Under the pieces are notes generated by a model. It saw only the letters and a list, made by a program, of their open reading frames with translations. It did no database searches and was not told where the DNA came from. The position numbers and the translations under genes were made by a program. 64,000 bases of DNA from Parasphingorhabdus cellanae (lineage in GTDB: Bacteria; Pseudomonadota; Alphaproteobacteria; Sphingomonadales; Sphingomonadaceae): assembly GCF_017498565.1 (NCBI RefSeq), contig NZ_CP071794.1, positions 1 through 64,000 of the forward strand, in the 5' to 3' direction. Shown piece by piece: positions 16,046 through 25,021 of the stretch (positions are counted from its first letter, which is position 1; each line of letters opens with the position of its first letter).

Positions 16046-16939
16046 ATGCATGATCCGAAGATGATGGACAAAATCGAAAATGGTCAAGGCTTTATAGCGG
16101 CTTTGGACCAAAGTGGCGGTTCGACGCCAAAAGCGTTGAAAGGCTATGGCGTTGAAGCAGATGCTTTTTCAAACGATGACGAGATGTTTGCTCTGATCCA
16201 CGGCATGCGCAGTCGCATCGTGACCGCACCGAGTTTTGGCAGCGGCAAGGTAATCGGCGCCATCCTGTTTGAGAAAACCATGGACGGTGAGGCGGACGGA
16301 AAGCCGGTGCCGACTTTACTTTGGGAACGCGGCGTGGTTCCGTTCCTGAAAGTCGACAAAGGTTTGGAAGACGAAGCTGACGGCGTGCAGATGATGAAGC
16401 CGATGCCAGAACTCGGCGTCTTGCTGGAGCGGGCGAAGGCCAAAGGCGTATTTGGCACCAAGATGCGTTCGGTAATCAATCTCGCGTCGCCAACCGGTAT
16501 CGCGGCCATCGTCCAACAGCAGTTTGATGTTGCCAGCCAGATTTTGGATCACGGCCTGATGCCGATGATCGAGCCAGAAGTGAACATCAAAAGCGCAGAG
16601 CGCGCGCAATGTGATACAATCTTGCTGGAAGAAATCACGAAACAGCTGGACGCTTTGCCAGCGGATCGCAAAGTGATGTTGAAATTGTCTATTCCGACGG
16701 AAGCCAACCTCTATGCGCCGCTTGTCGATCATCCGCGCGTCGCTCGCGTTGTTGCGCTGTCCGGTGGTTTCTCGCGTGATGAGGCCTGTGCAGAGCTTGC
16801 CAAGAACCGCGGCATGATCGCAAGTTTCTCTCGGGCGCTTTTGCAAGATTTGCGGCATTCTATGACGGATGCAGAATTTGATCAGTCGCTCGGCAGTGCG
16901 ATTGACCAGATCCACAAGGCTTCGACCGTTAAGGACTAA
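16046..16939 (+). CDS. Fructose-bisphosphate aldolase, class I (bacterial type)
   Basis: Schiff-base aldolase joining or splitting fructose-1,6-bisphosphate. 297 residues from the ATG at 16046, which follows the site GAGGAC. Family stretches seen: GFIAALDQSGGSTPKALKGYG (start region), GTKMRSVINLAS, MIEPEVNIKSAERA, VMLKLSIPTEANLY with the candidate Schiff-base Lys, and ALSGGFSRDEAC/NRGMIASFSRAL near the end. An open frame extends further upstream into pgk, but that part has no ribosome site. It is the fourth gene of the carbon block. The metal-dependent class II type is excluded by these motifs. Confidence 0.9.
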   Translation: MHDPKMMDKIENGQGFIAALDQSGGSTPKALKGYGVEADAFSNDDEMFALIHGMRSRIVTAPSFGSGKVIGAILFEKTMDGEADGKPVPTLLWERGVVPFLKVDKGLEDEADGVQMMKPMPELGVLLERAKAKGVFGTKMRSVINLASPTGIAAIVQQQFDVASQILDHGLMPMIEPEVNIKSAERAQCDTILLEEITKQLDALPADRKVMLKLSIPTEANLYAPLVDHPRVARVVALSGGFSRDEACAELAKNRGMIASFSRALLQDLRHSMTDAEFDQSLGSAIDQIHKASTVKD

Positions 16940-16951
16940 GGAACAAAGCGT

Positions 16952-17629
16952 TTGGCAAAGTCGGATCCCAGTTGGTCAGAGGTGGATGATTATATCATCC
17001 AGCATCTGATTGGCGACGATCCGGTTCTGGACGCCTGCTTGGCTGCCAACGCGCGCGAGGGCCTTCCTGTTATTGACGTTTCCCCGGCCCAAGGCCGGAT
17101 GCTGGAATTGTTGGCCAGAGGCGTGCGGGCGCAACGGATCCTCGAAATTGGCACATTAGGAGGATATTCGGCTATTTGGCTGGCCCGCGCGCTGCCCGAT
17201 GACGGTCGCCTCGTTTCATTGGAACTGGAACCGGCCTATGCTGCTGTGGCACGCTCCAATATTAAAAGAGCGGGGCTGGCGGACAAGGTTGAAATAATTA
17301 TTGGCGAGGCCGTAGGCTCTCTGGCGGCGCTGCAAGCGCAAGACGTGAACCGGTTTGACTTTATTTTCGTAGATGCCGACAAAGAAAATTATGCAACCTA
17401 TCTGGATTACGCCGTGCAGCTGTCACGACCAGGGACGATGCTGGTCTTTGATAATGTGGTGCGAGAGGGCGGGGTGATTGATCCCGCCAGTCCGGACCCC
17501 AAGGTTCCGGGAACACGAGAGCTTTTCAGCCTATTGAAAAATCACCCGCGTGTTGATGCAACGGCCATTCAAACCGTTGGTTCGAAAAAATGGGACGGGT
17601 TCCTGCTTGGGATTGTGCAGGATGATTAG
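16952..17629 (+). CDS. SAM-dependent O-methyltransferase, family 3
   Basis: 225 residues of the small-molecule O-methyltransferase family that includes caffeoyl-CoA and catechol-type enzymes. The SAM-binding motif ILEIGTLGGYSAIWLA lies near 62-77. Metal and catalytic residues are in FIFVDADKENYATYLDYA (about 135-152) and LVFDNVVREGGV. The start is TTG (16952) with AAGGA upstream; the first residues AKSDPSWSEVDDYI fit the family N-terminus. The gene lies 12 bases after fba and 8 bases before its end overlaps the next start. The substrate cannot be read from the sequence. Confidence 0.85.
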   Translation: MAKSDPSWSEVDDYIIQHLIGDDPVLDACLAANAREGLPVIDVSPAQGRMLELLARGVRAQRILEIGTLGGYSAIWLARALPDDGRLVSLELEPAYAAVARSNIKRAGLADKVEIIIGEAVGSLAALQAQDVNRFDFIFVDADKENYATYLDYAVQLSRPGTMLVFDNVVREGGVIDPASPDPKVPGTRELFSLLKNHPRVDATAIQTVGSKKWDGFLLGIVQDD

Positions 17630-18176
17630 AGATCAACACGGTGCTGAAGTTTCAGTATCGCGTAACGATGATTATCAGTCTTTTCATTATCACCAATCTG
17701 TCGCACCAATGCTTTGGGTGCTGCTGGCGCTGTCTTTCATTGAGCTATTTGTCGTTCATTTTTTGGTGTCGTTCTTTTACCCGACGGCTGCAATTGTCAT
17801 TTCAATAATTACAGCGATTTCAATAGGCTGGCTGATCCGTTTTTTGTTATCCATGAAGAAAATGCCAGTACGCTTAGGACCTGAAGAATTGGTAATGTGC
17901 CTTGGTAACAGCATAAGCATTACTGTCGATAGGGGCAATATCGCAGGTACGCGAGACAGTTGGTCGGAAGAGAGTTTGAAAAATGACAATGTGCTGCGCT
18001 TGTCTCTACTCGCTTACCCTAATCTGGTTCTGGATTTGAAAGAGCCGGTAACCTATACGCACTTTTGGAAAAAGCGCAGCACGATGGCTATTGCGCATCG
18101 TCTGGACGATTTAGATGCTTTTCATCGGGCGCTAAAATTGGAAATCAATAACAAAGTTGGATGGAAGACAAATTGA
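17622..18176 (+). CDS. Membrane protein with PH-like C-terminal domain
   Basis: 184 residues, not recognised as a named family. The N-terminus is hydrophilic (1-28), followed by two predicted membrane helices (about 29-53 and 56-76) and a cytoplasmic beta-rich part (LGPEELVMCLGNSISITVDRG) that ends in a helix RLDDLDAFHRALKLEI, a layout like bacterial PH-domain membrane proteins. The ATG at 17622 overlaps the methyltransferase stop (ATGATTAG), and the 3' end overlaps thiE by 16 bases, so it is embedded in the operon. Function unknown. Confidence 0.7.
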   Translation: MIRDQHGAEVSVSRNDDYQSFHYHQSVAPMLWVLLALSFIELFVVHFLVSFFYPTAAIVISIITAISIGWLIRFLLSMKKMPVRLGPEELVMCLGNSISITVDRGNIAGTRDSWSEESLKNDNVLRLSLLAYPNLVLDLKEPVTYTHFWKKRSTMAIAHRLDDLDAFHRALKLEINNKVGWKTN

Positions 18177-18817
18177 GTAGTGGACAGTCAAACGAGCTGC
18201 CGTGCCAGCTTTACCTAATTTCTCCTTTAGACGTGGGCGGAGATTTTCCGGAACAGCTGCGAGCTGCGCTGGAAGCGGGGCCGGTCGCCGCGTTCCAGTT
18301 TCGCGTAAAAGACGTCGAACAGGGTGAAGCAGCGCGACTGGCCCAACCGCTGAAAGAAATTTGTGACGCGCATGATGTTGCTTTCATTGTGAATGACGAT
18401 GTCGCGCTCGCCAAGCGCCTTGGTGCCGATGGTGTGCATTTGGGGCAGGGCGATGATGATCTGAAAGACGCGCGTGCGACATTGGGGGATCAGGTGCAAA
18501 TCGGTATCACCTGCCATGACAGTCGGCATTTGGCGATGGAGGCAGGTGAGGGCGGTGCGAACTATGTCGCCTTTGGCGCCTTCTTCCCAACCGAAACCAA
18601 GGAAACGCATTATCAACCTGAGGTTGACCTATTGCGATGGTGGTCAGCGATTATGGAAATTCCCTGTGTAGCCATTGGCGGGATAACGCCTGATAACTGC
18701 CAGCCGCTGGTTGATACCGGCGCTGACTTTCTGGCCGTCAGTGGATCGGTCTGGAAAGACCCCAAAGGTTCAGCAGATGCTGTAAGGCGATTTACCGAAA
18801 TATTGTCCGCGAACTAA
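18161..18817 (+). CDS. thiE: Thiamine-phosphate synthase
   Basis: Joins the pyrimidine and thiazole halves to give thiamine phosphate. 218 residues, normal length. TIM-barrel landmarks: AAFQFRVKD near 45, FIVNDDVALAKRLGADGVHLGQGD (about 75-98) with Mg and pyrophosphate-binding residues, YVAFGAFFPTETKETH near 135-150, and AIGGITPDN for phosphate binding. The ATG at 18161 lies inside the end of the preceding membrane protein gene. Thiamine diphosphate is the cofactor of transketolase at the head of this gene group, which may be coincidence. Confidence 0.9.
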   Translation: MEDKLSSGQSNELPCQLYLISPLDVGGDFPEQLRAALEAGPVAAFQFRVKDVEQGEAARLAQPLKEICDAHDVAFIVNDDVALAKRLGADGVHLGQGDDDLKDARATLGDQVQIGITCHDSRHLAMEAGEGGANYVAFGAFFPTETKETHYQPEVDLLRWWSAIMEIPCVAIGGITPDNCQPLVDTGADFLAVSGSVWKDPKGSADAVRRFTEILSAN

Positions 18818-18823
18818 CAGGGT

Positions 18824-19069
18824 TCAGGAAGAGCTTCTGGTTACCCCGATATTGGATTTGACATATTGTGCGACAAACCGGTCAATCGAAGGTAGCGCAA
18901 AATTGGGTAGTTGTTCCAGATCTCTTACATAACCCGGCAATGGTATGAAAGCTGGCGCCCTGCCGTCGCTAATAGAATAGCCGAATAGCCCAGCCGCGAT
19001 AGGTTTGCATTGATGCACATCCGACATTGGCCGGTTTGCTAAGCGTTCTAGAGTGTCTGCTTGTCCCAT
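18824..19069 (-). CDS. Small orphan protein, paralogue of the gene at 19131-19352
   Basis: 81 residues, no family recognised. Its C-terminal half shares a clear pattern with the next upstream gene: AAGLF, then G-[YF]-[VL]-x-[DE]-[LI]-E-x-[LM]-P-x-F-x-[LI]-P-S, then FV. It has no signal peptide or membrane helix. The ribosome site AAGGGTC stands directly before the ATG. A 13-base word (GTATTGTATGAAA on plus, 19100-19112) lies 30 bases upstream of the start and recurs before the paralogue. The gene converges on thiE with 6 bases between stops. The shared pattern supports real genes rather than chance frames. Confidence 0.55.
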   Translation of the reverse strand: MGQADTLERLANRPMSDVHQCKPIAAGLFGYSISDGRAPAFIPLPGYVRDLEQLPNFALPSIDRFVAQYVKSNIGVTRSSS

Positions 19070-19130
19070 GACCCTTAATTACATCGGTGTCAGTGCGGCG
19101 TATTGTATGAAAAAGACAGTAGGTAAATTT

Positions 19131-19352
19131 TCAGGGCTTCGTGACAAAAAAACCGCCGCGTCCCGCCAGGAAATTTCTGACGAAGCTCTCCTCAGACGGT
19201 ATTCCGAAATGAGGCATGCGTTCTATCTCGCTTAGAAAACCGTCTTGAGATGTCGGTGTTGGGGAAGGCGCACACGCAATTGTTCCGCTAAAAAGACCAG
19301 CAGCAGGGGCAGTTGTTTCTTCGGGCGACACCCGGTCCGTCATATTTTCCAT
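19131..19352 (-). CDS. Small orphan protein, paralogue of the gene at 18824-19069
   Basis: About 73 residues from the ATG at 19352 (MENMTDRVSPEE); longer starts at 19403 or 19460 are possible. It shares AAGLF, G-F-L-x-E-I-E-R-M-P-H-F-G-I-P-S and FV with its downstream neighbour. I prefer the 19352 start because the 13-base word TTTCATACAATAC (minus strand, 19396-19384) then lies 31 bases upstream, as it lies 30 bases upstream of the paralogue. The ribosome site is weak for every choice. No signal peptide. Function unknown. It is divergent from efp. Confidence 0.5.
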   Translation of the reverse strand: MENMTDRVSPEETTAPAAGLFSGTIACAPSPTPTSQDGFLSEIERMPHFGIPSEESFVRNFLAGRGGFFVTKP

Positions 19353-19486
19353 TAATTGCCGCGTAGATTGCGCTTGTAAGAATGTATTGTATGAAATCGC
19401 CATATCGGGTCTTCGCGATGCTTGCCTATATGTCTTGACCGTTATAGAGGGCCGCAACACAAGATTTCGAAAAAGCGAGACGTTCC

Positions 19487-20050
19487 ATGAAAATCAGCGG
19501 TGTAGATATCCGTCCCGGCAACATATTGGATTATGAAAATGGCCTGTGGAAGGTCGCAAAGATTCAGCATACCCAGCCCGGCAAAGGCGGCGCTTACATG
19601 CAGGTTGAGATGAAGAATCTGGTTGATGGCCGCAAGACCAATGTGCGTTTCCGCAGTGCCGATACGGTGGAAAAGGTTCGTCTAGATACCAAGACGTTTC
19701 AGTATCTGTTTGCGGACGATGACATGCTGACCTTCATGGACAAAGAGAATTACGAGCAGATTACATTGCCCGCGGATTTGCTGGGCGATGCGGTTGAATT
19801 TTTGCAAGATGGTATGGATGTGCAGCTTGAGCTTTACGAAGAAAAGCCGATATCTGTCCAATTGCCCGACCAGATTGAGGCAGAAATTGTTGAGGCCGAT
19901 GCGGTTGTCAAAGGCCAGACGGCTTCGTCAAGTTATAAGCCAGCTGTTCTCGACAATGGTGTTCGCGTTATGGTGCCGCCTTTTATCTCGGCCGGTACGA
20001 AGATCATTGTGGATGTTTATGCCCGGGAATATGTCGGCAAAGTCTCATAA
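19487..20050 (+). CDS. efp: Translation elongation factor P
   Basis: Relieves ribosomes stalled at polyproline. 187 residues, three beta-barrel domains. The N-terminal KOW-like domain carries the tip Lys33 in [10 protein letters not shown], the usual modification site with Lys. The C-terminal signature is [26 protein letters not shown]. The start ATG at 19487 follows GAGACG. Just downstream is a palindromic repeat element, then suhB. The two orphan genes are divergent from it. Confidence 0.96.
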   Translation: MKISGVDIRPGNILDYENGLWKVAKIQHTQPGKGGAYMQVEMKNLVDGRKTNVRFRSADTVEKVRLDTKTFQYLFADDDMLTFMDKENYEQITLPADLLGDAVEFLQDGMDVQLELYEEKPISVQLPDQIEAEIVEADAVVKGQTASSSYKPAVLDNGVRVMVPPFISAGTKIIVDVYAREYVGKVS

Positions 20051-20070
20051 GCGCTCGGATATGGTAATAA

Positions 20071-20192
20071 CCCTCTCTCCTTAAGGGGAGAGGGTTGGGA
20101 GAGGGGCAGTCTCTCCGACAGATTTAACTCGAAATAGGCCAGAGAGTTGGACTCCCCCCTCTCCCCGGCCCTCTCCCCTGAAGAGGAGAGGG
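20071..20192. repeat. Long inverted-repeat element rich in CTCTCCCC
   Basis: Arms of about 36 bases (20071-20106 and 20156-20192) are inverted copies at roughly 80 percent, with a spacer of about 50 bases. Each arm contains its own smaller palindrome (CCCTCTCC ... GGGGAGAGGG). This is a scattered MITE/REP-like type, distinct from the three elements at 1402, 26644 and 31277. Its right end supplies the GGAGA in front of suhB. Confidence 0.8.
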
Positions 20193-20200
20193 AGATCATA

Positions 20201-21019
20201 ATGCCAGCACATTCCGCCCTGATCACCGTTATGGAGCGCGCCGCGCGCAAGGCGGGGTCACGCCTGCGCCGCGACTTTGGTGAAGTCGAACATCTTCAGG
20301 TCTCCAAAAAAGGCCCGGCTGATTTCGTTTCCAAGGCTGACATGCGGTCCGAGAGAACATTGTACGATGAACTGATGAAAGTCCGTCCAGGCTGGGGCTT
20401 TGTGCTCGAAGAAGGCGGCATGATCGAGGGCGAAGAAGGTAAACCGCGCTGGATTGTCGATCCGCTGGATGGCACCACCAATTTTCTGCACGGAATCCCG
20501 CATTTTGCAATATCCATTGCTGTGCAGGAACGATCCTATGACGGACAGGGTTGGGGCAAAATCACCAGCGGTTTGATCTACGAGCCGGTTTCCGACCAGA
20601 CATGGTGGGCGGAAATGGACAAGGGCGCCTATCTTGGTGACAAGCGTTTACGCGTATCTGCCCGCCGGGATTTGTCCGAAGCGCTTATCGCGACCGGCAT
20701 TCCTTTCAAGGGCCATGGTGATTTGGCTGAATGGTCCCGTATCTTTGGTTCGATCGCACCGCAGGTCGCAGGTATCCGCCGTAATGGCGCTGCTTCGCTT
20801 GATCTCGCATGGTTGGCCGCTGGCCGCTATGATGGTTTTTGGGAAGCGGACCTGCAGGTTTGGGATGTCGCAGCTGGTATCTTGATGGTCAGAGAAGCTG
20901 GCGGTTTTGTAAGTGACTATACCGGCGGCGATCAGCCAATTGGACAGCGTGAAATATTGGCGGCAAACGAAGCGCTTCATAGTAAGTTGCACAAAATTCT
21001 GGCAAGGTCGCTGCTTTAA
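20201..21019 (+). CDS. suhB: Inositol-1-monophosphatase family protein
   Basis: Mg-dependent phosphatase family that hydrolyses inositol monophosphate and related substrates; in E. coli SuhB also acts in rRNA antitermination. 272 residues. Metal-binding motifs: Glu70 in VLEEGG, then WIVDPLDGTTNFLHG (residues 84-98) and near 218-225 WEADLQVWDVAAG. The start ATG at 20201 follows GGAGATCATA; this ribosome site lies in the end of the palindromic repeat 20071-20192. Family member is certain; the exact substrate is not. Confidence 0.88.
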   Translation: MPAHSALITVMERAARKAGSRLRRDFGEVEHLQVSKKGPADFVSKADMRSERTLYDELMKVRPGWGFVLEEGGMIEGEEGKPRWIVDPLDGTTNFLHGIPHFAISIAVQERSYDGQGWGKITSGLIYEPVSDQTWWAEMDKGAYLGDKRLRVSARRDLSEALIATGIPFKGHGDLAEWSRIFGSIAPQVAGIRRNGAASLDLAWLAAGRYDGFWEADLQVWDVAAGILMVREAGGFVSDYTGGDQPIGQREILAANEALHSKLHKILARSLL

Positions 21020-21124
21020 GCTTGTAAACAGCCATGAATAGGGCGAATTCGAGCCATTTGGCCCTTGCAGCATGGCCAGCCTATCCCTAAAAGCGGCCCT
21101 GAATTCTAGCGAAACGAGTCTTTT

Positions 21125-21499
21125 GTGGTCGATCTATCCGAATATGCGCCGATACTGCTTTTTCTGGCAGTAGCTCTTAGTCTGTCCGCCCTGTTTGTTT
21201 TTCTGCCCATGGGTGTATCGCGATTGACCGGAACACATAGTCCAGACGCTGAAAAGCTCTCCGAATATGAATGCGGTTTTCCGGCTTTTGAGGACTCACG
21301 CAGCCAGTTTGATGTACGCTTTTATCTGGTCGCCATCCTTTTTATCATTTTTGATCTGGAAGCAGCCTTCTTGTTTCCTTGGGCCGTATCTCTTGATCAA
21401 ATCGGCTGGACAGGCTGGTCGTCGATGATGATCTTCCTGGTCATTCTGACGGTTGGATTTATTTACGAATGGAAAATGGGAGCGCTCGATTGGGAGTAG
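21125..21499 (+). CDS. nuoA: NADH-quinone oxidoreductase subunit A
   Basis: Membrane subunit of complex I at the junction with the peripheral arm. 124 residues, three predicted helices (about 8-30, 62-84, 90-112). The conserved loop [42 protein letters not shown] carries the family signature, including the Cys loop and the acidic FDLE. The start is GTG (21125). It is the first gene of the 14-gene nuo operon and overlaps nuoB. Confidence 0.95.
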   Translation: MVDLSEYAPILLFLAVALSLSALFVFLPMGVSRLTGTHSPDAEKLSEYECGFPAFEDSRSQFDVRFYLVAILFIIFDLEAAFLFPWAVSLDQIGWTGWSSMMIFLVILTVGFIYEWKMGALDWE

Positions 21500-22056
21500 A
21501 ATCTACCAGCAACGTGATTTTGAATGCTGATGGTACGCCAATGGCGCCGAATACGCAGCCAGATGAAGCGTTTTTCAAAGACCTGAATTCGGAAGTGAAT
21601 GACAAGGGCTTTCTTGTCACGTCCACCGAAGATCTGTTCCAATGGGCGCGCACAGGCTCGCTCTGGTGGATGACCTTTGGTCTGGCTTGCTGTGCGGTCG
21701 AAATGATCCACGTCAACATGCCGCGTTATGATATGGAGCGTTTTGGTGCCGCGCCGCGTGCTAGTCCGCGGCAGTCCGATGTGATGATCGTCGCAGGGAC
21801 ATTGTGCAACAAAATGGCACCGGCGCTGCGCAAAGTTTATGATCAAATGTCTGAACCGAAATATGTGATTTCCATGGGCAGCTGCGCCAATGGTGGCGGC
21901 TATTATCATTACAGCTATTCCGTGGTACGCGGTTGCGACCGGATTGTTCCGGTTGATATTTATGTGCCAGGATGCCCGCCGACAGCCGAAGCGCTGCTCT
22001 ATGGTGTGATGCAGTTGCAGCGGAAAATCCGTCGCATCGGGACGTTAGAGCGTTAA
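21490..22056 (+). CDS. nuoB: NADH-quinone oxidoreductase subunit B
   Basis: Peripheral-arm subunit that carries cluster N2, the last iron-sulfur centre before quinone. From the TTG at 21490 it has 188 residues; its Cys ligands are the pair in [10 protein letters not shown] (Cys67, Cys68), MGSCANGGG (Cys132) and [10 protein letters not shown] (Cys162). I choose TTG because GGGAG lies 8 bases upstream and the overlap with the nuoA stop is short; an ATG at 21469 would overlap nuoA by 31 bases and has no ribosome site. The nuoA/nuoB overlap suggests translational coupling. Confidence 0.93.
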   Translation: MGVESTSNVILNADGTPMAPNTQPDEAFFKDLNSEVNDKGFLVTSTEDLFQWARTGSLWWMTFGLACCAVEMIHVNMPRYDMERFGAAPRASPRQSDVMIVAGTLCNKMAPALRKVYDQMSEPKYVISMGSCANGGGYYHYSYSVVRGCDRIVPVDIYVPGCPPTAEALLYGVMQLQRKIRRIGTLER

Positions 22057-22057
22057 T

Positions 22058-22708
22058 ATGGCGAACGGGGCTCCCACAATTTCCAGCAACGAGGGTGTTG
22101 CTGTGGCACTAGCCAAATCATTGGGCGCGGCTGTGCTTGATACGGTCGAGGCGTATGATGAGATCAGCTTTACCGTTGATCGTAAAAAACTACCCGCTGT
22201 GATGGATAAGCTGCGAACCAAGCACGAATATCAGCAACTGGTCGAGATCGCCGGCGTTGATTATCCGGAGCGGCCAGAGCGGTTTGAGGTTTGTTACCAT
22301 CTGCTTAGCCTGACCAAAAACCACCGTATTCGTGTTAAAGTAACAACCGACGAAGATACGCCAGTTCCAACGGTTACCCATATTTGGGAAGTGGCGGGCT
22401 GGCTGGAGCGCGAAGTGTTCGACATGTATGGTGTGTTGTTCGATGGCAATACCGATCTGCGCCGGATTTTGACGGATTATGGTTTTCAAGGGCATCCGTT
22501 CCGTAAGGATTTTCCGCTCACTGGCTATGTCGAAATGCGCTATTCCGAAGAAGCCAAGCGAGTGGTTTACGAGCCGGTTAAATTAGCCCAGGATTTCCGC
22601 AGCTTCGACTTTATGTCACCTTGGGAAGGTGCGGATTATATCTTGCCCGGCGATGAAAAAGGCGGCGAAAAGTCAGCCGATGGTGACGAGAAGGGAGCCA
22701 AGAAATAA
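22058..22708 (+). CDS. nuoC: NADH-quinone oxidoreductase subunit C
   Basis: 30-kDa peripheral subunit of complex I, next to the quinone site. 216 residues. The family signature is [19 protein letters not shown] (about 107-125), followed by [21 protein letters not shown] charged C-terminal tail ([19 protein letters not shown]) is extra to the core fold. It starts 1 base after nuoB and its stop overlaps the nuoD start. It is a separate gene, not the fused nuoCD found in enterobacteria. Confidence 0.95.
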   Translation: MANGAPTISSNEGVAVALAKSLGAAVLDTVEAYDEISFTVDRKKLPAVMDKLRTKHEYQQLVEIAGVDYPERPERFEVCYHLLSLTKNHRIRVKVTTDEDTPVPTVTHIWEVAGWLEREVFDMYGVLFDGNTDLRRILTDYGFQGHPFRKDFPLTGYVEMRYSEEAKRVVYEPVKLAQDFRSFDFMSPWEGADYILPGDEKGGEKSADGDEKGAKK

Positions 22709-23940
22709 TGGCTGATTATCTCGACGAAATGGACGGTCTCGCTGACGCAGCAGATCCTACAGTTGGTGATCTGGAAATCCAGAATTACACGATTAACTTT
22801 GGTCCGCAGCATCCTGCAGCGCACGGCGTTTTGCGGCTGGTGATGGAGCTTGACGGGGAGATTGTCGAACGGCTTGATCCACATGTTGGCTTGCTCCACC
22901 GCGGCACCGAAAAGCTGATCGAACATAAGACCTATTTGCAGGCTTTGCCTTATTTTGACCGGCTGGATTATTGTTCACCACTGGCGATGGAACATAGCTA
23001 TGTTCTGGCGATTGAGAAGCTACTGGACCTCGAAGTGCCGTTGCGCGGCCAATATCTGCGCGTTTTGTTTGCGGAACTGACGCGTATCTGCAACCATATG
23101 CTCAATATCGGCGCCCATGTCATGGATGTTGGTGCGATGACGCCCAATATCTGGGTGTTTGAAATTCGCGAGCAGTGCCTGGCCTTTTTCGAGCGCGCCA
23201 GCGGCGCCCGCATGCACAGCGCCTGGTTTCGGCCCGGCGGTGTGCATCAGGATGTGCCGCTGAAATTGCTGACCGATATGGCTGATTGGCTGGACGAGTT
23301 CCCATCCTTTTTCGAAGATGCAATGAGCCTTGTCATCGATAACCGTATTTTCAAACAGCGTAATGTCGATATCGCAACGGTTTCCAAAGAAGACGCTGTG
23401 CGCTGGGGCTTTTCCGGTCCGATGATCCGCGGCAGCGGTATTGCTTGGGATCTGCGTAAGTCTCAGCCTTATGATGTCTACGACCGGATGGAATTTGACG
23501 TACCCGTTGGTACGCGCGGCGATTGCTATGACCGGTTCATGGTGCGGGTTGAGGAAGTGCGGCAGTCCGCACGGATCATGCGTCAATGCCTGAACGAAAT
23601 GCCGGATGGTCCTGTGGCCAGCACTGACCGTAAGGTGGTTCCGCCCAAGCGCGGTGAGATGAAGCAGTCGATGGAAGCGCTGATTCATCACTTTAAGCTT
23701 TATACAGAGGGCTTCCACGTTCCCGCTGGCGAAGTCTATGTCGCGACCGAAAGTCCCAAAGGCGAATTTGGCGTTTATCTGGTCAGCGATGGGAGCAATA
23801 AGCCATACCGTTGCAAGATCCGTCCTACCGCCTTCTCGCATCTGCAGGCGATGGATTTCATGTCCAAGGGTCATATGCTGGCCGATGCCACGGCCATTTT
23901 GGGCGCAATGGATATTGTGTTCGGGGAGTGTGATCGTTGA
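22708..23940 (+). CDS. nuoD: NADH-quinone oxidoreductase subunit D
   Basis: 49-kDa subunit that, with NuoB, forms the quinone-binding pocket. 410 residues. Motifs: [22 protein letters not shown] (near 29-50) with the loop His, [28 protein letters not shown] (about 59-86), and the C-terminal [15 protein letters not shown]. It overlaps nuoC at its start and, at its stop, the TTG start of a 60-residue membrane protein (TTGA). Confidence 0.96.
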   Translation: MADYLDEMDGLADAADPTVGDLEIQNYTINFGPQHPAAHGVLRLVMELDGEIVERLDPHVGLLHRGTEKLIEHKTYLQALPYFDRLDYCSPLAMEHSYVLAIEKLLDLEVPLRGQYLRVLFAELTRICNHMLNIGAHVMDVGAMTPNIWVFEIREQCLAFFERASGARMHSAWFRPGGVHQDVPLKLLTDMADWLDEFPSFFEDAMSLVIDNRIFKQRNVDIATVSKEDAVRWGFSGPMIRGSGIAWDLRKSQPYDVYDRMEFDVPVGTRGDCYDRFMVRVEEVRQSARIMRQCLNEMPDGPVASTDRKVVPPKRGEMKQSMEALIHHFKLYTEGFHVPAGEVYVATESPKGEFGVYLVSDGSNKPYRCKIRPTAFSHLQAMDFMSKGHMLADATAILGAMDIVFGECDR

Positions 23941-24119
23941 TCGGGCGCGAGATATTCATTTTTATCGCGGCATTTGCGGTGTTCGCGTCTGCCGTGGCTG
24001 CTTACATGGCCGCGTTCCATGGTGTGGTCAGTCTGAAGGAAGTGCTGTCCAATGCTTTTGCAGCCGTGGTTGGGTTGTACGGGGGCCGTTTTCTTGAACG
24101 GAAATTGAGCCGTGGTTGA
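23937..24119 (+). CDS. Small membrane protein inside the nuo operon (60 residues)
   Basis: A 60-residue protein with one or two predicted membrane helices (about 5-28 and 35-52) and a basic tail ([11 protein letters not shown]). The TTG start overlaps the nuoD stop as TTGA, and its stop overlaps the GTG start of the next small gene. No known complex I subunit matches. Position and coupling suggest an accessory or assembly role, which is inference. Confidence 0.6.
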   Translation: MIGREIFIFIAAFAVFASAVAAYMAAFHGVVSLKEVLSNAFAAVVGLYGGRFLERKLSRG

Positions 24120-24363
24120 TGCTCCCGACACATCGAAACGGTGGCGGCTCGGTTTAGGCGCAACGGTCTTTGTGATCGTCGCGATCATGTTGCTTTGGGA
24201 ATTGTGGCAGCCGGCAAATATGATGTGGAACATCATATTGCTTACCCTGACGGTGGGAATCACCGTCGCGGGGTTCTCGCTGAACATATATTTTTCAAAG
24301 CATTGGGACGAAATTGGGGAAGCGCGTTTTGATACGCGAAACAAAAGTGATTTAGATGGCTGA
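24112..24363 (+). CDS. Small membrane protein inside the nuo operon (83 residues)
   Basis: 83 residues with two predicted membrane helices (about 13-31 and 36-60), a short basic N-terminus (DTSKRWRLG) and an acidic C-terminal tail (HWDEIGEARFDTRNKSDLDG). The GTG start at 24112 overlaps the preceding small gene, and the 3' end overlaps nuoE by 8 bases. Two helices and a charged soluble tail fit a membrane-anchored accessory protein of complex I. No family recognised. Confidence 0.65.
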   Translation: MVDAPDTSKRWRLGLGATVFVIVAIMLLWELWQPANMMWNIILLTLTVGITVAGFSLNIYFSKHWDEIGEARFDTRNKSDLDG

Positions 24364-25021
24364 AGCTCCAACTATACCTGATGAACTTGAAGTGCGCGCC
24401 AAATGGGGCGATTTCAAATTCACGCCAGCGAACGAAAAACTCGCCAAATGGCAGATTGCGAAATATCCGGAAGGTCGCCAGAAATCGGCGGTTATGGCTT
24501 TGCTGGATCTGGCTCAGCGCCAGGTTGGTGCCGATACGGACACGCAAGGCTGGTTGCCCGTTCCAGTGATTGAATATGTCGCGGCCTATTTGGACATGCC
24601 CTATATGCGCGCCTATGAAGTCGCGACCTTTTACACCATGTATAATCTCGTGCCGGTTGGCCGTTTCCATGTACAGGTTTGCGGCACCACGCCATGTATG
24701 TTGCGCGGCAGCGACGACGTGATGGCAGCCTGCAAGAACAAGGGCATAGCCAAGGGAAAGACCACACCGGACGGTCTGTTCACGCTGACCGAAGTCGAGT
24801 GCATGGGCAATTGCTCCAACGCGCCGATGGTCCAGATTAACGACGATAATTACGAAGATCTCGATTACGATATCATGACGCGGATTCTGGAAGACCTGGC
24901 CGATGGCAAAGAAATTCCGGTTGGTTCGCAAATTGGTCGCAAGACCAGTGAGCCAAAAGATGGTCCGATTGTCTTGAAAGAAATGGTCAAGGCCAATCAC
25001 GACTATCGGAAGGAGTGGTGA
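24356..25021 (+). CDS. nuoE: NADH-quinone oxidoreductase subunit E
   Basis: 24-kDa flavoprotein-module subunit with one [2Fe-2S] cluster (N1a). 221 residues. The ligands are Cys109 and Cys114 (CGTTPCMLRG) and Cys149 and Cys153 (VECMGNCSNAP). The N-terminal helical bundle (FTPANEKLAKWQIAKYP) is typical. The start overlaps the 83-residue gene, and the stop overlaps the ATG of the next small membrane protein (AAGGAG then TGATG). The C-terminus is longer than the core fold by about 30 residues. Confidence 0.95.
   Translation: MAEAPTIPDELEVRAKWGDFKFTPANEKLAKWQIAKYPEGRQKSAVMALLDLAQRQVGADTDTQGWLPVPVIEYVAAYLDMPYMRAYEVATFYTMYNLVPVGRFHVQVCGTTPCMLRGSDDVMAACKNKGIAKGKTTPDGLFTLTEVECMGNCSNAPMVQINDDNYEDLDYDIMTRILEDLADGKEIPVGSQIGRKTSEPKDGPIVLKEMVKANHDYRKEW

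Noticed and set aside
21469..21489. ATG start for nuoB at 21469
   Set aside because: It would overlap nuoA by 31 bases and lacks a ribosome site; the TTG at 21490 fits better. Kept as an alternative only.
23020..23874. Minus-strand open frame of 284 codons opposite nuoD
   Set aside because: Shadow of nuoD; no family features and no signals for its own expression.
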